64,000 bases of DNA from Methylophilales bacterium HTCC2181 (GCA_000168995.1 AAUX01000001.1:496001-560000), one strand, 5' to 3'; positions 45,285-55,506 are shown, numbered from the stretch's first letter. Notes: generated by a model not told the origin, from the sequence alone. Translations and numbers: made by a program.

Positions 45285-46646
45285 ATGCCTAATAAAATTT
45301 TAGTTGCTGCTGTGGCATTAGCTACTCTAGCATTATCAGCAAATGTCTATGCGGATTCAACACAAGACCTCATTGATGCATTAATTACCAAAGGGGTGCT
45401 AACTGAAGATGAGGGCGCATTGCTTGCTAAGGGAAGAAAAGCCGAGAAGAAAGCTATGGATAAGAAAGTAGGTACAAGCCTGCCAATAAAGCTTAGTCAT
45501 GGAAAAAAAGGTTTCCGTTTTGAAACAGAAGACGGGAAATTCCAAACGAACCTCCTGTGGAGAGCACAATTACGGTTTACCACCCCTGACAATGGTGACC
45601 CACGCCAAATCAGTAACTTCAATGATAACAGTCAAAATACCTTTGAAGGTCGCCGACTTCGTATGAAGATTGGTGGCCACGCCTACGAGCCATGGTTAAA
45701 GTATTACTTCGAGGTTGATCTTCAGCCGGGAAGGGAAGTAGATGATAGCAGCTCCAACGCAAGTGCTCGAGTAATTGACTGGCGTATCGACGTAGCAAAA
45801 TATAAAGAAGCTACGTTACGTGTAGGGCAATGGAAAATTAACTACAACCGTGAACGAGTAGACTCATCCGGAAAGCAACAGTTTGTTGAGCGCTCAATTG
45901 CTAACCGAGTATTTACGATTGACCGTCAAGTTGGCGCACAACTTACAGGCCGTTTATTCAAAGAAACACCTATGGATATGAACTATTGGGCCGGAGTTTA
46001 TACTGGCGAGGGTCGTGGTGTAGAAAATACGGACAATAATTTAATGACTATGGCGAGGGTACAATGGAATCCAAACGGTCGTTACCTTGAATGGCAGCAG
46101 ACCGATGTCGATTTCACAGAAAAGCCTACCAGTAGCATCTCATTCGCCATGGCATCAAATACCGGCGCTTGTACTCGATGGTCATCCAGTGGCTGTGGAA
46201 ATCTCGATGGTTTTACCTCTGTTAGCTCTTTACCAACATACGAGGTTAATCAGTGGACACAGGGCTCGGCATTTAAGTACAGAGGCTTTTCATGGCAGCA
46301 GGAGTACCATGATAAAGAGGTTAAAGACACAGCTACTGGCCTGACTCATGATCTTGATGGCGGTTATGCCCAAGCCGGGTATTTCTTTCACAACCTCATG
46401 CCGGCAGTGCCTAAAGAACTTGAACTGGCAGCTCGCTATGCGCGTGTTAACGAACCTAACATGGATGATCTCTCATACGAAAACAAGCGTGAGGAGTTTA
46501 CGTTGGGCGCAAACTGGTTCCTATATGGGGCAGGACATAACAATAAAATCACCGCGGATTTTTCCCGTCTAACGCTTGATGACACTTACCAAAATCTAAG
46601 TGCTGATGAAAATAGATTTAGACTGCAGTGGGATGTCTCTTTCTAG
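45285..46646 (+). CDS. Phosphate-selective porin (OprO/OprP family)
   Basis: This outer-membrane beta-barrel probably admits phosphate. The 453-residue protein has a signal peptide (MPNKILVAAVALATLALSAN, cut near VYA), a short coiled-coil region (about 24-65), and an alternating-hydrophobic barrel with RRLRMKIGGHAYEPWLKYYF and LRVGQWKINYNRERVDSSGK, ending in the aromatic C-terminus LQWDVSF. These fit the phosphate-selective porin O/P family. The PHO box upstream is independent support. GGAG precedes the ATG, and a terminator follows the gene. Confidence 0.93.
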   Translation: MPNKILVAAVALATLALSANVYADSTQDLIDALITKGVLTEDEGALLAKGRKAEKKAMDKKVGTSLPIKLSHGKKGFRFETEDGKFQTNLLWRAQLRFTTPDNGDPRQISNFNDNSQNTFEGRRLRMKIGGHAYEPWLKYYFEVDLQPGREVDDSSSNASARVIDWRIDVAKYKEATLRVGQWKINYNRERVDSSGKQQFVERSIANRVFTIDRQVGAQLTGRLFKETPMDMNYWAGVYTGEGRGVENTDNNLMTMARVQWNPNGRYLEWQQTDVDFTEKPTSSISFAMASNTGACTRWSSSGCGNLDGFTSVSSLPTYEVNQWTQGSAFKYRGFSWQQEYHDKEVKDTATGLTHDLDGGYAQAGYFFHNLMPAVPKELELAARYARVNEPNMDDLSYENKREEFTLGANWFLYGAGHNNKITADFSRLTLDDTYQNLSADENRFRLQWDVSF

Positions 46647-46679
46647 ACCCTCATAACCCGTTCTCAAATAGTAAGATGC

Positions 46680-46707
46680 AAACCCTTTTTTAACCAAAAG
46701 GGTTTTT
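46680..46707 (+). terminator. Rho-independent terminator after the porin gene
   Basis: AAACCCTTTT-TTAACC-AAAAGGGTTT is a perfect 10-bp stem with a 6-base loop and a short T tail, 34 bp after the porin stop codon. The remaining 165 bp to the SulP gene contain a TATAAT at 46822-46827 without a clear -35, and nothing else I can name. Confidence 0.85.
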
Positions 46708-46872
46708 GCATTTATTATGTAAACAATCAACTTATCTTTATTGATAATTTCACTCATGACTCACCTGACAATCTAATTTCACGGTTGTTGGATCATGGCA
46801 AATATCCATTACAGGACAATGTATAATCGATGGTTGTTAACAAAGCCGGCAGGCAATTTTTAAGGCAGTTTC

Positions 46873-48483
46873 ATGTTAATTTTAGGGAACAATTCCCTAA
46901 TCAATTACTCTACAATTTCATTAAATCTTTCGGGAGTAACAACACAATTGTTTAAAAATTTAAAATCAGATTTTTCATCGAGCATTGTGGTTTTTTTTGT
47001 GGCATTGCCTTTATGTTTAGGTATAGCGCTGGCATCGAACGCTCCTTTAATGTCAGGTTTGTTGGCTGGAATTATCGGCGGTATTTTTGTGGGTTTTTTA
47101 AGTGGCTCTCAATTAGGGGTGAGCGGTCCTGCAGCGGGACTTACCGTCATTGTTTCTTCGTCAATTTTAATCCTGGGATCATGGGAAAATTTTTTATCGG
47201 CGGTAATTTTAGCCGGAATTATTCAATTTGCGTTTGGGCATTTTAAGTTAGGTTTTTTGGCCTACTTTTTTCCCTTATCAGTGATTTATGGCATGTTATC
47301 GGGTATTGGTATTTTAATTATCTTAAAACAAATCCCCCACGCTATTGGGTATGATACTTCTGCTTTTGGTGAAATGGATTTCACCCAACTTAATAATGAA
47401 AATACCTTTTCATCGTTGATTAATGCGATTAATAATTTCGATATATTTCCCATATTAATTTTTATTGTATCCATGGCAATCCTTATTTTTTGGGAAAAGA
47501 AACTTATCAACAAACGAGATATTTTTAAGATTTTACAAGGCCCTATTGTTGTCGTTTTTCTTGGCGCAATCGTTACTTATTTGAGCCAAAAAGGTTTGCT
47601 TAATTTTTATCTGTCGCCAGATCATCTTGTTAGCATAAATGGGGGCAAAGCATTTAGTGACTATCAGCTTTTTCTCATGCCGTCCCTAGAAAACTTCATT
47701 AATGTTGAAACATATAAAATTGCTTTGTTGATTGCGGTCGTGGCTAGTCTTGAGACTTTGCTTTGCCTTGAGGCAACTGATAAGCTTGATCCGGAAAAAA
47801 GACTAAGTCCTCCCAATAAAGAGCTAAAAGCGCAAGGATTAGGTAATATTTTATGCGGCTTTGTCGGTGCCTTGCCATTAACGCAAGTCATAGTGAGAAG
47901 CTCTGCCAATATTAACTTTGGTGCCAAGACGAAAAATTCAGCAATCTTGCATGGTTTTTGGCTTTTAATTGCCATCCTGTTTTTAATACCTTTAATGTCA
48001 CTGATCCCTTTGGCATCGCTTTCCGCTATATTGATGATAGTTGGGTATAAGTTAGCCAAACCAAGTATATTTAAAGATATGTTTCGTTCAGGTATGGAGC
48101 AGTTCATTCCATTTGTGATAACGATAGGCGGCATTATTTTAATGAATTTATTAAGCGGTATCATCTATGGTCTTATAGCTGGCCTACTTTTCTCTCTTTA
48201 TAGAAGCTATAAAAATTCATATGAAGTAGTTGATGTTATGAGCAATAAAAATGGGCTTCATCGTCACCACTTGGTTCTTGCTGAGGAAGTCTCGTTTTTT
48301 GGCAAAGCCACTATCATGGAAAAATTAAATTCTCTACCGACAAACTCAGAGGTTGTGATTGATTTTAAAAATAACAAATATATAGCAATGGATATAAAAA
48401 TTGCTTTAATAGATTTTAAAACGAATGCATCATTTCGAAATATAAAAGTAGATTTTATTAATAATAAAGATAAGGAGCTTTAA
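46873..48483 (+). CDS. SulP/SLC26 family anion transporter, putative bicarbonate transporter
   Basis: The 536-residue protein has a hydrophobic core of about 11-12 membrane helices (residues about 35-445) with SulP-type segments ALPLCLGIALASNAPLMSGL, GSQLGVSGPAAGLTVIV and ETLLCLEATDKLDPEKR, then a short C-terminal STAS domain (about 460-536). SulP proteins carry sulfate, bicarbonate or other anions. The next gene encodes a beta-carbonic anhydrase overlapping by one base (TAATG), so bicarbonate is the likeliest substrate. That assignment is inferred from the pairing. Confidence 0.9.
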   Translation: MLILGNNSLINYSTISLNLSGVTTQLFKNLKSDFSSSIVVFFVALPLCLGIALASNAPLMSGLLAGIIGGIFVGFLSGSQLGVSGPAAGLTVIVSSSILILGSWENFLSAVILAGIIQFAFGHFKLGFLAYFFPLSVIYGMLSGIGILIILKQIPHAIGYDTSAFGEMDFTQLNNENTFSSLINAINNFDIFPILIFIVSMAILIFWEKKLINKRDIFKILQGPIVVVFLGAIVTYLSQKGLLNFYLSPDHLVSINGGKAFSDYQLFLMPSLENFINVETYKIALLIAVVASLETLLCLEATDKLDPEKRLSPPNKELKAQGLGNILCGFVGALPLTQVIVRSSANINFGAKTKNSAILHGFWLLIAILFLIPLMSLIPLASLSAILMIVGYKLAKPSIFKDMFRSGMEQFIPFVITIGGIILMNLLSGIIYGLIAGLLFSLYRSYKNSYEVVDVMSNKNGLHRHHLVLAEEVSFFGKATIMEKLNSLPTNSEVVIDFKNNKYIAMDIKIALIDFKTNASFRNIKVDFINNKDKEL

Positions 48484-49109
48484 TGTACAAACACCCCCTG
48501 ATCGATAGAGACAAAATGGCGCCTTCAGAGGCATTGAAAATTCTTAAAGAAGGAAATCATCGATTTATTAACAACTTAAGAATGAACAATGATTACCCGG
48601 CATTATTAGAAAATACAAAGAACCAACAACATCCTTTTGCTTCAATTCTCAGCTGCAGTGATTCAAGGGCTCCAGTTGAATTAATATTCGATCAAGCTAT
48701 AGGAGATATCTTTAGTGTTAGGTTAGCGGGAAACATTGCATCTACAGATGCTATCGGTAGTTTAGAATTTGGACTTAAATACTTAAAAAGTAAGCTTTTA
48801 GTCGTGCTTGGTCATACTTCTTGTGGGGCCGTTAAGGCTTGTTGCGATAACTTTGAAGATGCTAGCATCACCGATGTTGTTGCAAAAATAACTCCATGCC
48901 TTGATCTAGAAAAAACAACAAAGGACCAAAGAAGCTCAACAAATATGGAATTTGTTCAAAAGGTTAGTGACTTAAATGTTAAATATCAAATGAAGGAGAT
49001 TTTAGAAAAGAGCGAAATCATTTCTAATTTATACGAAAAAAATCAGATATCTATTATTGGCGGTATGTATAACCTTGAAAGCGGAGAAGTTACTTTTTTT
49101 GAATCATAG
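48483..49109 (+). CDS. Beta-class carbonic anhydrase
   Basis: This enzyme interconverts CO2 and bicarbonate in the cytoplasm. The 208-residue protein has the zinc ligands Cys58 in LSCSDSRAP (with the Asp60-Arg62 dyad), and His111 and Cys114 in VLGHTSCGAVKA. Length is typical. No signal peptide is present. Translation is coupled to the SulP gene by a one-base stop/start overlap. The pair could supply bicarbonate for anaplerotic carboxylation and for carbamoyl-phosphate synthase. Confidence 0.95.
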   Translation: MYKHPLIDRDKMAPSEALKILKEGNHRFINNLRMNNDYPALLENTKNQQHPFASILSCSDSRAPVELIFDQAIGDIFSVRLAGNIASTDAIGSLEFGLKYLKSKLLVVLGHTSCGAVKACCDNFEDASITDVVAKITPCLDLEKTTKDQRSSTNMEFVQKVSDLNVKYQMKEILEKSEIISNLYEKNQISIIGGMYNLESGEVTFFES

Positions 49110-49160
49110 TACGTAATCGGGTACCTATAACGGTTTTACTTAGTATGCTTTATTAACTCC

Positions 49161-49186
49161 AAAAAAAAGGCTTTGTAGGCTTTTTT
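49161..49186. terminator. Weak possible bidirectional terminator
   Basis: AAAAAAAAGG and GGCTTTTTT flank a short centre between the convergent carbonic anhydrase and fdx genes. A/T runs can pair, but the G/C part does not form a clean stem. It would end both transcripts; the T-run overlaps the fdx stop codon. Confidence 0.35.
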
Positions 49187-49520
49187 ATCCCTCCTTAGCT
49201 AAATTAATGGTGTATTTAGGTATCTCAACGGTGAGGTCATGATCACTAACTATAGCCTGGCAGGATAGACGTGACTGGGGTGATAGGCCCCAAGCCTTAT
49301 CAAGCATGTCATCTTCATTTTCATCTGAGGGATTTAGTGATTGAAGGCCCTCTCTTATAATGACATGACAGGTGGTGCATGCACAGACTTGATCGCATGC
49401 GTGCTCAATATGTATATTATTAGAAAGCAGTGCATCACATACTGATGTTCCTTTCTTAGCTTCGATGATGTCACCCTCTGGGCATAAATCATGATGGGGT
49501 AAAATAATAATCTTTGGCAT
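49185..49520 (-). CDS. fdx: Fdx, [2Fe-2S] ferredoxin of the ISC system
   Basis: Fdx donates electrons during Fe-S cluster assembly. The 111-residue protein has the adrenodoxin-type ligands in EHACDQVCACTTCHVI (C-x5-C-x2-C) and a distal Cys in SRLSCQAIV. It overlaps hscA by one base and is last in the isc operon. iscX, which follows fdx in E. coli, is absent here. Confidence 0.96.
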   Translation of the reverse strand: MPKIIILPHHDLCPEGDIIEAKKGTSVCDALLSNNIHIEHACDQVCACTTCHVIIREGLQSLNPSDENEDDMLDKAWGLSPQSRLSCQAIVSDHDLTVEIPKYTINLAKEG

Positions 49521-51376
49521 TAAAACTCCAGTGTGTTGATGGTTTTTCCGGTAAGCGCTTTACTAATCGAGTTATCCATTCTTCTAGCAGCAAAGGTAGC
49601 TGTTGCTTCGTTTAGCAACTTTGTTTTTTCTTCGATCAGTGCTCTATCAGAAGCTGCTAATGCTTTTGTAAGTTCATGCACCATAGCATAAATATGATTA
49701 ACTTCATCTTGATTGAGGAGGTTCTTGTCTTGCTCTAAAGCACTTTCTATCATGGCGATAATCTGTTTACCATCTACTTTAATTTCAGCAAGTGCTCGAC
49801 TTTCTTTATCCTCTTCTGCTGAAGAAAAAGAGGACTCTAACATTTGCTGAATGTGCTTGTCTTCAAGTCCATAAGAGGGCTTAACCTCAATGGAAGACTC
49901 TATCCCTGTTGATAATTCTTTTGCCTTAACCGACAATAATCCATCCGTGTCTACTTGAAAAGTAACTCGTATTTTTGCGGCGCCAGCTACCATTGGAGGA
50001 ATGCCTTTGAGGGTAAACTTCCCAAGCGACCTACAGTCTTTAACTAGGTCTCGCTCACCCTGAACTACATGAATAACCATGCCTGTTTGTCCATCTTGAT
50101 AGGTGGTAAATTCTTGCCCCATTGCAACAGGCAGTGTGGAGTTTCTAGGTATGATTCGCTCTACTATATCCCCCATGGTTTCAATACCCAGAGATAATGG
50201 AATCACATCAAGCAGCAAAAGCTCGTCATTAGTGTTACCCGCTAAAATATTGGCCTGCTCAGCTGCACCCAGCGCTACCACCTCATCAGGATTAATGTTG
50301 TTAAGTAAAGGCATACCAATGAATTTTTCAACCGCAAGCTGAATGATCGGCATACGCGTTGATCCACCAACCATCACCACACCAGTAATGTCGTTGGTGG
50401 TAAGGTTGGCATCATGAAGCGCCTGTTTGATACAGGCAATCGTTTTGTTGGTTAAACCGGCAGATAAGGATGCAAACTTTTCGCGGCTAAGGGTTTTTTT
50501 TATAGCACCTAAACCAGCAAAAGTCTCGTCAACACTAATCTCATCTTTTTCAGTCAATCCTTCTTTGATTTTCCGCGATAAATTTTTGATGAGTTGTTTG
50601 GTTTTTATATCCGGTATCTCTGCATTTAAATCTTCCGTCACCCACTGCTCAACTATATGATCAAAGTCATCCCCTCCAAGAGCACTATCACCATGAGTGG
50701 CCAATACCTCAAAAAGTCCCTTTTCTAAACGTAAAATAGAAATATCAAAAGTGCCTCCGCCAAGGTCATAAATAACAAAATTACCCTCAACTTTTTTGTC
50801 TAGACCATAAGCAACAGCAGCAGCTGTCGGCTCGTTTATTAGCCTTAACACATTAATCCCTGCTATTTTTGCAGCATCTTTTGTAGCTTGTCTTTGCGCA
50901 TCATCAAAGTAGGCTGGGACGGTAATCACTGCACCTATAATCTCACCACCTAATCTTTTTTCACTTAGTTCTTTTAAATTTTTTAATATTAAAGCAGAGG
51001 TTTCTACGGGATTTTTTATCCCTTGCTGAGTATGAATACTGATGGTGCCATCACCACCTCCTAGCTGAACAGTGAAGTCATTAGGGTTGATATCTTTTAT
51101 ATCTTTACCCATTAATCTTTTTACTGACGCCACCGTATTTTTTGGGTCTAGAAGCTGCATTTTCTCTGCTTCATGACCTACCAAAATACCTTGTTCTCCG
51201 TAATGAACAATAGATGGCATGATAGGAGTTTGACTGGTATCTTCTAATATTGTCGCTTTGCCACTAATAACCGAGGCAATAAGTGAATTGGTTGTCCCAA
51301 GATCAATTCCAACAGATAGTCGATGTTCGTGAGGAAGTGTTCCCTTTCCTGGCTCTGAAATTTGTAATAAAGCCAT
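49520..51376 (-). CDS. hscA: HscA, specialised Hsp70 for Fe-S cluster transfer
   Basis: HscA acts with HscB on IscU to release clusters to acceptors. The 618-residue Hsp70 has [62 protein letters not shown], and a shorter C-terminal lid than DnaK. Its place directly between hscB and fdx separates it from the general DnaK at 12581-14533. Length matches E. coli (616). Confidence 0.97.
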   Translation of the reverse strand: MALLQISEPGKGTLPHEHRLSVGIDLGTTNSLIASVISGKATILEDTSQTPIMPSIVHYGEQGILVGHEAEKMQLLDPKNTVASVKRLMGKDIKDINPNDFTVQLGGGDGTISIHTQQGIKNPVETSALILKNLKELSEKRLGGEIIGAVITVPAYFDDAQRQATKDAAKIAGINVLRLINEPTAAAVAYGLDKKVEGNFVIYDLGGGTFDISILRLEKGLFEVLATHGDSALGGDDFDHIVEQWVTEDLNAEIPDIKTKQLIKNLSRKIKEGLTEKDEISVDETFAGLGAIKKTLSREKFASLSAGLTNKTIACIKQALHDANLTTNDITGVVMVGGSTRMPIIQLAVEKFIGMPLLNNINPDEVVALGAAEQANILAGNTNDELLLLDVIPLSLGIETMGDIVERIIPRNSTLPVAMGQEFTTYQDGQTGMVIHVVQGERDLVKDCRSLGKFTLKGIPPMVAGAAKIRVTFQVDTDGLLSVKAKELSTGIESSIEVKPSYGLEDKHIQQMLESSFSSAEEDKESRALAEIKVDGKQIIAMIESALEQDKNLLNQDEVNHIYAMVHELTKALAASDRALIEEKTKLLNEATATFAARRMDNSISKALTGKTINTLEF

Positions 51377-51877
51377 TTAGGAGTTATCCATTAAAAAGAT
51401 TTTCTGTTGAATCTTAACCGAAAGGCTCGTCAAAAATTTTAATTTTCCTAACATGCCAAGCGAAAGCCCCCAGTCTTTTTTATTTAGTGCGATCTGAAGG
51501 TATTCTTCGATAGTTTTTTTTTCTATAGCAATACGATTAAACAAAGACTGCATTTTTGGTTCATCGCTACATTCCTCTAATTCTTCTTCCCATTCCATTT
51601 GTTGCATAAGAAATTCGGGAGGGAGGCTCGTTTCATCTTGATCATAATGCAACCCAATAAGGTAGGCCGCTCTTTTAACTGGGTCTTTAAGTGTTTGGTA
51701 GGCATCGTTTACTTGAGTAGACTTTATTAGCGACTGTTGCTTTTCTACTTCGGTTGCACTGATGAATCGGTCAGGATGAACCGATTTTTGTATAAGTCGA
51801 TAGTTCTTATTGAGACTATCGCTATCGATTAAATAGGCCATCGGAAGGCCGAATATTTCAAAGTAATTCTGCGTCAA
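51377..51877 (-). CDS. hscB: HscB, J-domain co-chaperone for HscA
   Basis: HscB brings IscU to HscA. From TTG 51877 the protein has 166 residues: a J domain with HPD in [11 protein letters not shown] and a C-terminal three-helix IscU-binding domain. This start gives [12 protein letters not shown], close to the family's N-terminus, has AGAGAG upstream, and overlaps the iscA stop by 4 bp (TTGA). A longer frame from TTG 51898 is possible but overlaps iscA more. Its stop codon abuts the hscA start. Confidence 0.93.
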   Translation of the reverse strand: MTQNYFEIFGLPMAYLIDSDSLNKNYRLIQKSVHPDRFISATEVEKQQSLIKSTQVNDAYQTLKDPVKRAAYLIGLHYDQDETSLPPEFLMQQMEWEEELEECSDEPKMQSLFNRIAIEKKTIEEYLQIALNKKDWGLSLGMLGKLKFLTSLSVKIQQKIFLMDNS

Positions 51878-52197
51878 ACTGTAAAGCTCTCTCCACAACC
51901 ACAGCTATCCTTCACGTTAGGGTTGTTAAATTGAAAGCCTTCGTTCAATCCTTCTTTGGCAAAATCTAATTCGGTTCCATCAATGTATATCAGGCTTTTA
52001 GGGTCCACCATAATTTTTATACCGTGGCTTTCAAACACTTGGTCTTCTGCAGGAATTTCATCAGAGAATTCCAGCACGTAAGCCATGCCCGAACAACCGG
52101 TTGTCTTTACCGCTAGCTTTAACCCTACGCCTTTACCTCGCGACTCAAGGTATTTTTCGACGCGCTCTGCTGCCTTTTTTGTTAATGTTATTGCCAT
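51874..52197 (-). CDS. iscA: IscA, A-type Fe-S carrier
   Basis: IscA carries Fe-S clusters or iron to targets. The 107-residue protein has the three conserved cysteines: one in [15 protein letters not shown] and two in SCGCGESF at the C-terminus. It starts next to the iscU stop codon and overlaps hscB by 4 bp, consistent with iscU-iscA-hscB-hscA-fdx. Confidence 0.96.
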   Translation of the reverse strand: MAITLTKKAAERVEKYLESRGKGVGLKLAVKTTGCSGMAYVLEFSDEIPAEDQVFESHGIKIMVDPKSLIYIDGTELDFAKEGLNEGFQFNNPNVKDSCGCGESFTV

Positions 52198-52578
52198 TTA
52201 TTTTTGCTTTGATTTAAGGTCAGCAACTGCAGCTTTAATAGCATCTTCTGCTAGTACTGAACAGTGAATCTTGACGGGAGGAAGCGCTAATTCTTCAGCA
52301 ATTGCAGAGTTTTTAATTTCTGATGCTTGGTCCAAGGTTTTTCCTTTAAGCCATTCGGTAACCAATGAACTAGAAGCAATAGCGGATCCGCAACCGTAGG
52401 TTTTGAATTTCGCATCTTCGATCATGCCATTATCTGAAATCTTGATTTGTAACTTCATAACATCTCCGCAAGCCGGAGCACCTACCATACCAGTACCAAC
52501 ACTTGGATCATTTTTATCAAATGAACCAACGTTCCTTGGATTTTCGTAATGATCTAATACTTTGTCGCTGTAAGCCAT
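52198..52578 (-). CDS. iscU: IscU, Fe-S cluster scaffold
   Basis: IscU is the scaffold on which IscS sulfur and iron combine. The 126-residue protein has ENPRNVGSFD at the N-terminus, the cluster ligands in GAPACGDVMKLQI, FKTYGCGSAIASSS, and the HscA-binding LPPVKIHCSVLAEDAIKAA. It follows iscS by 18 bp. Confidence 0.98.
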   Translation of the reverse strand: MAYSDKVLDHYENPRNVGSFDKNDPSVGTGMVGAPACGDVMKLQIKISDNGMIEDAKFKTYGCGSAIASSSLVTEWLKGKTLDQASEIKNSAIAEELALPPVKIHCSVLAEDAIKAAVADLKSKQK

Positions 52579-52596
52579 GTCATTTCTCCTAAAATT

Positions 52597-53820
52597 TTAA
52601 TGTGCTGCCCATTCTACTTTATCGATATCAACACCGTCTTGGAACATCTCCCATAATGGCGAAAGTTCTCGCAATCTGCCAATCTTATCTTTTAATAATT
52701 GTATAGTGTAGTCAATGTCCTCTTCTTTTGTGAAGCGCCCAATTGAGAATCGTATTGAGCTATGAGCCATCTCATCTGACCTTCCTAATGATCTGAGGAC
52801 ATAGCTTGGCTCAAGACTGGCAGAAGTGCAAGCCGAACCACTAGATACCGCAATACCTTTTATTGCCATGACCAAGGATTCACCTTCCACATAGTTGAAG
52901 CTAATGTTCAGGTTGTGTGGCACACGCTTCTCTAAGTCACCGTTTACATAGGTTTCGTCGATCTCAGTCAAACCCTCATACAGTCTGTGCTGCATTTTTT
53001 TAATGCGAGCATTTTCTTCTCCCATCTCTTCTCGAGCTATGCGGAAGGCCTCACCCATGCCCACTATTTGATGAGTGGCTAACGTTCCTGATCGCATGCC
53101 TCTCTCCTGACCGCCACCATGAATCTGTGCTTCGATACGTATTCTTGGTTTGCGTCTAACATACAATGCCCCAATACCTTTAGGCCCGTAAGTTTTATGA
53201 GCCGAAAAGCTCATAAGATCCACTGGTAGTTTTTCAAGATCAATTTCCACTTTACCGGTTGCCTGCGCCGCATCAACATGAAAGATAATGTTTTGTTCTC
53301 GGCAAATGTTCCCTATGGCAGTAATGTCTTGGATGACGCCGATTTCATTATTAACCATCATCACTGAAGCTAAAACGGTATCAGGCCTGAGTGCGGCTTT
53401 AAATTTTTCAATATTAACTAAGCCGTCAGGCTCAGGTTGAAGGAAAGTGGTAGTAAAACCTAATCGCTCCATTTCCCTTACTGCATCGATTACGGCTTTA
53501 TGTTCTGTAGCCAAAGTAACAATATGCTTACCTTTGGTGGAGTAAAAGTTACCAGCACCCTTGATCGCTAAGTTATTCGATTCTGTAGCTCCGGATGTCC
53601 ATACAATTTCTCTTGGGTCGGCGTTGACTAACTTTGCTACTTCCTTCCTTGCAGTCTCAACAGCTTTCTCAGCAGTCCAACCATAAGGGTGGCTTCTTGA
53701 GGCAGGGTTACCAAAGTCCTCCGTAATGAACGGTATCATTTTTTCTGCAACTCTCGGGTCAACCGGTGTGGTTGATGAGTAGTCCATATAAATCGGCATT
53801 GTCATTTTTTCTACTTTCAT
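52597..53820 (-). CDS. iscS: IscS, cysteine desulfurase
   Basis: IscS is the PLP enzyme that supplies sulfur from cysteine to IscU and tRNA thiolation. The 407-residue protein has [13 protein letters not shown], the PLP lysine in [16 protein letters not shown], and the catalytic cysteine in [29 protein letters not shown] precedes the ATG. Length matches E. coli (404). A second desulfurase gene lies 15 bp upstream in the same operon. Confidence 0.97.
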   Translation of the reverse strand: MKVEKMTMPIYMDYSSTTPVDPRVAEKMIPFITEDFGNPASRSHPYGWTAEKAVETARKEVAKLVNADPREIVWTSGATESNNLAIKGAGNFYSTKGKHIVTLATEHKAVIDAVREMERLGFTTTFLQPEPDGLVNIEKFKAALRPDTVLASVMMVNNEIGVIQDITAIGNICREQNIIFHVDAAQATGKVEIDLEKLPVDLMSFSAHKTYGPKGIGALYVRRKPRIRIEAQIHGGGQERGMRSGTLATHQIVGMGEAFRIAREEMGEENARIKKMQHRLYEGLTEIDETYVNGDLEKRVPHNLNISFNYVEGESLVMAIKGIAVSSGSACTSASLEPSYVLRSLGRSDEMAHSSIRFSIGRFTKEEDIDYTIQLLKDKIGRLRELSPLWEMFQDGVDIDKVEWAAH

Positions 53821-53835
53821 AATTTCCTCGTGTTA

Positions 53836-54975
53836 TTAGGCTGCCATCGCAGCTAATTGTTTAAGTCGTGCTACTTCAGATTTCAGGACTACAATAAATT
53901 CCTTAATTTGCTCCATGGTAACATCCACCCCCATACTGACTCTGATCGCCCCTTGAGCCAAATCTTTATCTATACCCATAGCCAATAACACATGACTTGG
54001 TTCATTGCTGTTACTTGAGCAGGCAGATCCACTTGCGATAGCAAACCCTTTTTTATCTAATGCGGTGAGCAGAGTCACACCATCCAGTCGCGGAAAAGCA
54101 AAAAAACTGGTATTGGGCAGCCTTTCTGTTTGATCTCCAAACACTACCGCACCCATCGATGCTAAATGCTTTTCTAAGTGTGCTTGTAGCGGTTTTATCT
54201 TTTCCCTAAATATGACAGCATTTCCCGCAGCACGTTCACATGCTTTTCCAAAGCCTATAATACCTGCCAAATTTTCAGTGCCACTGCGCAACCCTTTTTC
54301 TTGACCACCTCCTTTAATAAAAGGTACTACGTCAATTTTATTATTTACTACAAGGGCTGCTACCCCTTGAGGCCCATATATTTTATGACTTGAGATAGTT
54401 AAAGCATCTACATTTAAAGCCTCAAAGTCGACGTTAATTTTACCTAATGCTTGAACTGCATCGGTATGAACGATCGCTTTATTTTTTTTGGCCCAATGCA
54501 CAATTTCTGACATATTTTGAATAACTCCGGTTTCATTATTAGCCATCATTACTGATATAAAAGTAGGTTTATCAGAAAGTCCGTCATTCAAGCTTTCCAT
54601 ATTCACCAAGCCATTTTGATCCACAGAAACTTCTATTGAAGAAAAACCTCTCTTCTTTAATGCCTCTATAGGTTTGCTGATGCATGGATGCTCAATAGCG
54701 CTATAAGCAAATATTGAATCAGAATAACCTTCAGCAATACCATTAATAATTGTGTTATTGGATTCAGTCCCGCTAGCAGTAAAGACAATTTGTGAAGGGT
54801 GAGCATTGACGGCGTAAGCAACTTTTTCTCTTGCCTCTTCGATAGCGGTATGCGCCCTTCTTCCGAAGCGATGGTTAGAGGTTGGATTGCCATGTTGCTC
54901 GGTAAAAAAAGGCATCATTTCCTTTAAAACTTCGGGATGAATTGCGGTAGTGGCATTATTATCCAAATAAATCAT
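53836..54975 (-). CDS. Second NifS/IscS-like cysteine desulfurase in the isc operon
   Basis: This 379-residue PLP enzyme is a class I desulfurase: IYLDNNATTAIHPEV, PLP lysine in ISSHKIYGPQGVAALVV, and active-loop cysteine in ASGSACSSNSNEPSHVLLAM. It is closer to NifS-like enzymes than to IscS next to it (different loop, shorter). It lies between iscR and iscS, an extra gene compared with E. coli iscRSUA but one I associate with several betaproteobacteria. All catalytic residues are kept, so it is probably active; its acceptor is unknown. Confidence 0.92.
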   Translation of the reverse strand: MIYLDNNATTAIHPEVLKEMMPFFTEQHGNPTSNHRFGRRAHTAIEEAREKVAYAVNAHPSQIVFTASGTESNNTIINGIAEGYSDSIFAYSAIEHPCISKPIEALKKRGFSSIEVSVDQNGLVNMESLNDGLSDKPTFISVMMANNETGVIQNMSEIVHWAKKNKAIVHTDAVQALGKINVDFEALNVDALTISSHKIYGPQGVAALVVNNKIDVVPFIKGGGQEKGLRSGTENLAGIIGFGKACERAAGNAVIFREKIKPLQAHLEKHLASMGAVVFGDQTERLPNTSFFAFPRLDGVTLLTALDKKGFAIASGSACSSNSNEPSHVLLAMGIDKDLAQGAIRVSMGVDVTMEQIKEFIVVLKSEVARLKQLAAMAA

Positions 54976-54978
54976 GTC

Positions 54979-55452
54979 TTAGGCGGCACCAATTTTTATT
55001 CCACTGCTCTTTTTGATATTTTTACTAAAGGTGATCGTTTTATTCCTGTCTTTTTGACCGTCTATCAAATCTTGCAAAGAGAGTCCATCAAGGTAATCAA
55101 GCACCTTGGTATTTAACGATACCCATAAGTCATGAGTGATACAACGACCCCCCTCGTGGCAGTTTTCACTCCCTCCGCATTGTGTGGAGTCTAATTTTTC
55201 ATCCACAGCAGTGACGATATTCTTTACGGTAATATCTTTATGGTTTTGCGCGGAAAGATATCCTCCCCCAGGCCCTCTAACACTTTTAACCAGACCTTTT
55301 CTTCGCATCTGACTAAAAAGTTGCTCTAAGTAGGAAAGAGAGATGGATTGCCTAGCCGAAATTGCTGTTAACGTGACGGGGCTATCTGTCTCATGCATAG
55401 CTAAATCAAGCATAGCAGTTACTGCAAACCTTCCTTTTGTTGTGAGCTTCAT
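54979..55452 (-). CDS. iscR: IscR, Fe-S cluster-sensing regulator of the isc operon
   Basis: IscR (Rrf2 family) represses isc when it carries [2Fe-2S]. The 157-residue protein has the N-terminal winged helix (KGRFAVTAMLDLAMHE, ISLSYLEQLFSQMRRKGLV and SVRGPGGGY) and the cluster ligands C-x5-C-x5-C-x2-H in CGGSENCHEGGRCITH. A type-1 IscR box overlaps its own promoter, so negative feedback is expected. It is first gene of the operon that runs to fdx. Confidence 0.97.
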   Translation of the reverse strand: MKLTTKGRFAVTAMLDLAMHETDSPVTLTAISARQSISLSYLEQLFSQMRRKGLVKSVRGPGGGYLSAQNHKDITVKNIVTAVDEKLDSTQCGGSENCHEGGRCITHDLWVSLNTKVLDYLDGLSLQDLIDGQKDRNKTITFSKNIKKSSGIKIGAA

Positions 55453-55477
55453 ATCTTATACTTAAGTTTAAAATGGT

Positions 55478-55506
55478 ATTTTATAATACTTGACTAAAAC
55501 TATCAA
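55478..55506 (-). promoter_or_regulatory. Predicted sigma-70 promoter of the isc operon
   Basis: On the minus strand TTGATA (55501-55506) and TAAAAT (55478-55483) are 17 bp apart, 25 bp upstream of the iscR ATG. The IscR box covers the -35 and spacer. Confidence 0.65.

Noticed and set aside
47664-48164. Minus-strand 166-codon frame inside the SulP gene
   Set aside because: It is a shadow of the transporter; its translation has no recognised features.
49110-49160. Small gene or RNA between carbonic anhydrase and fdx
   Set aside because: Too short, no structure beyond A/T runs.
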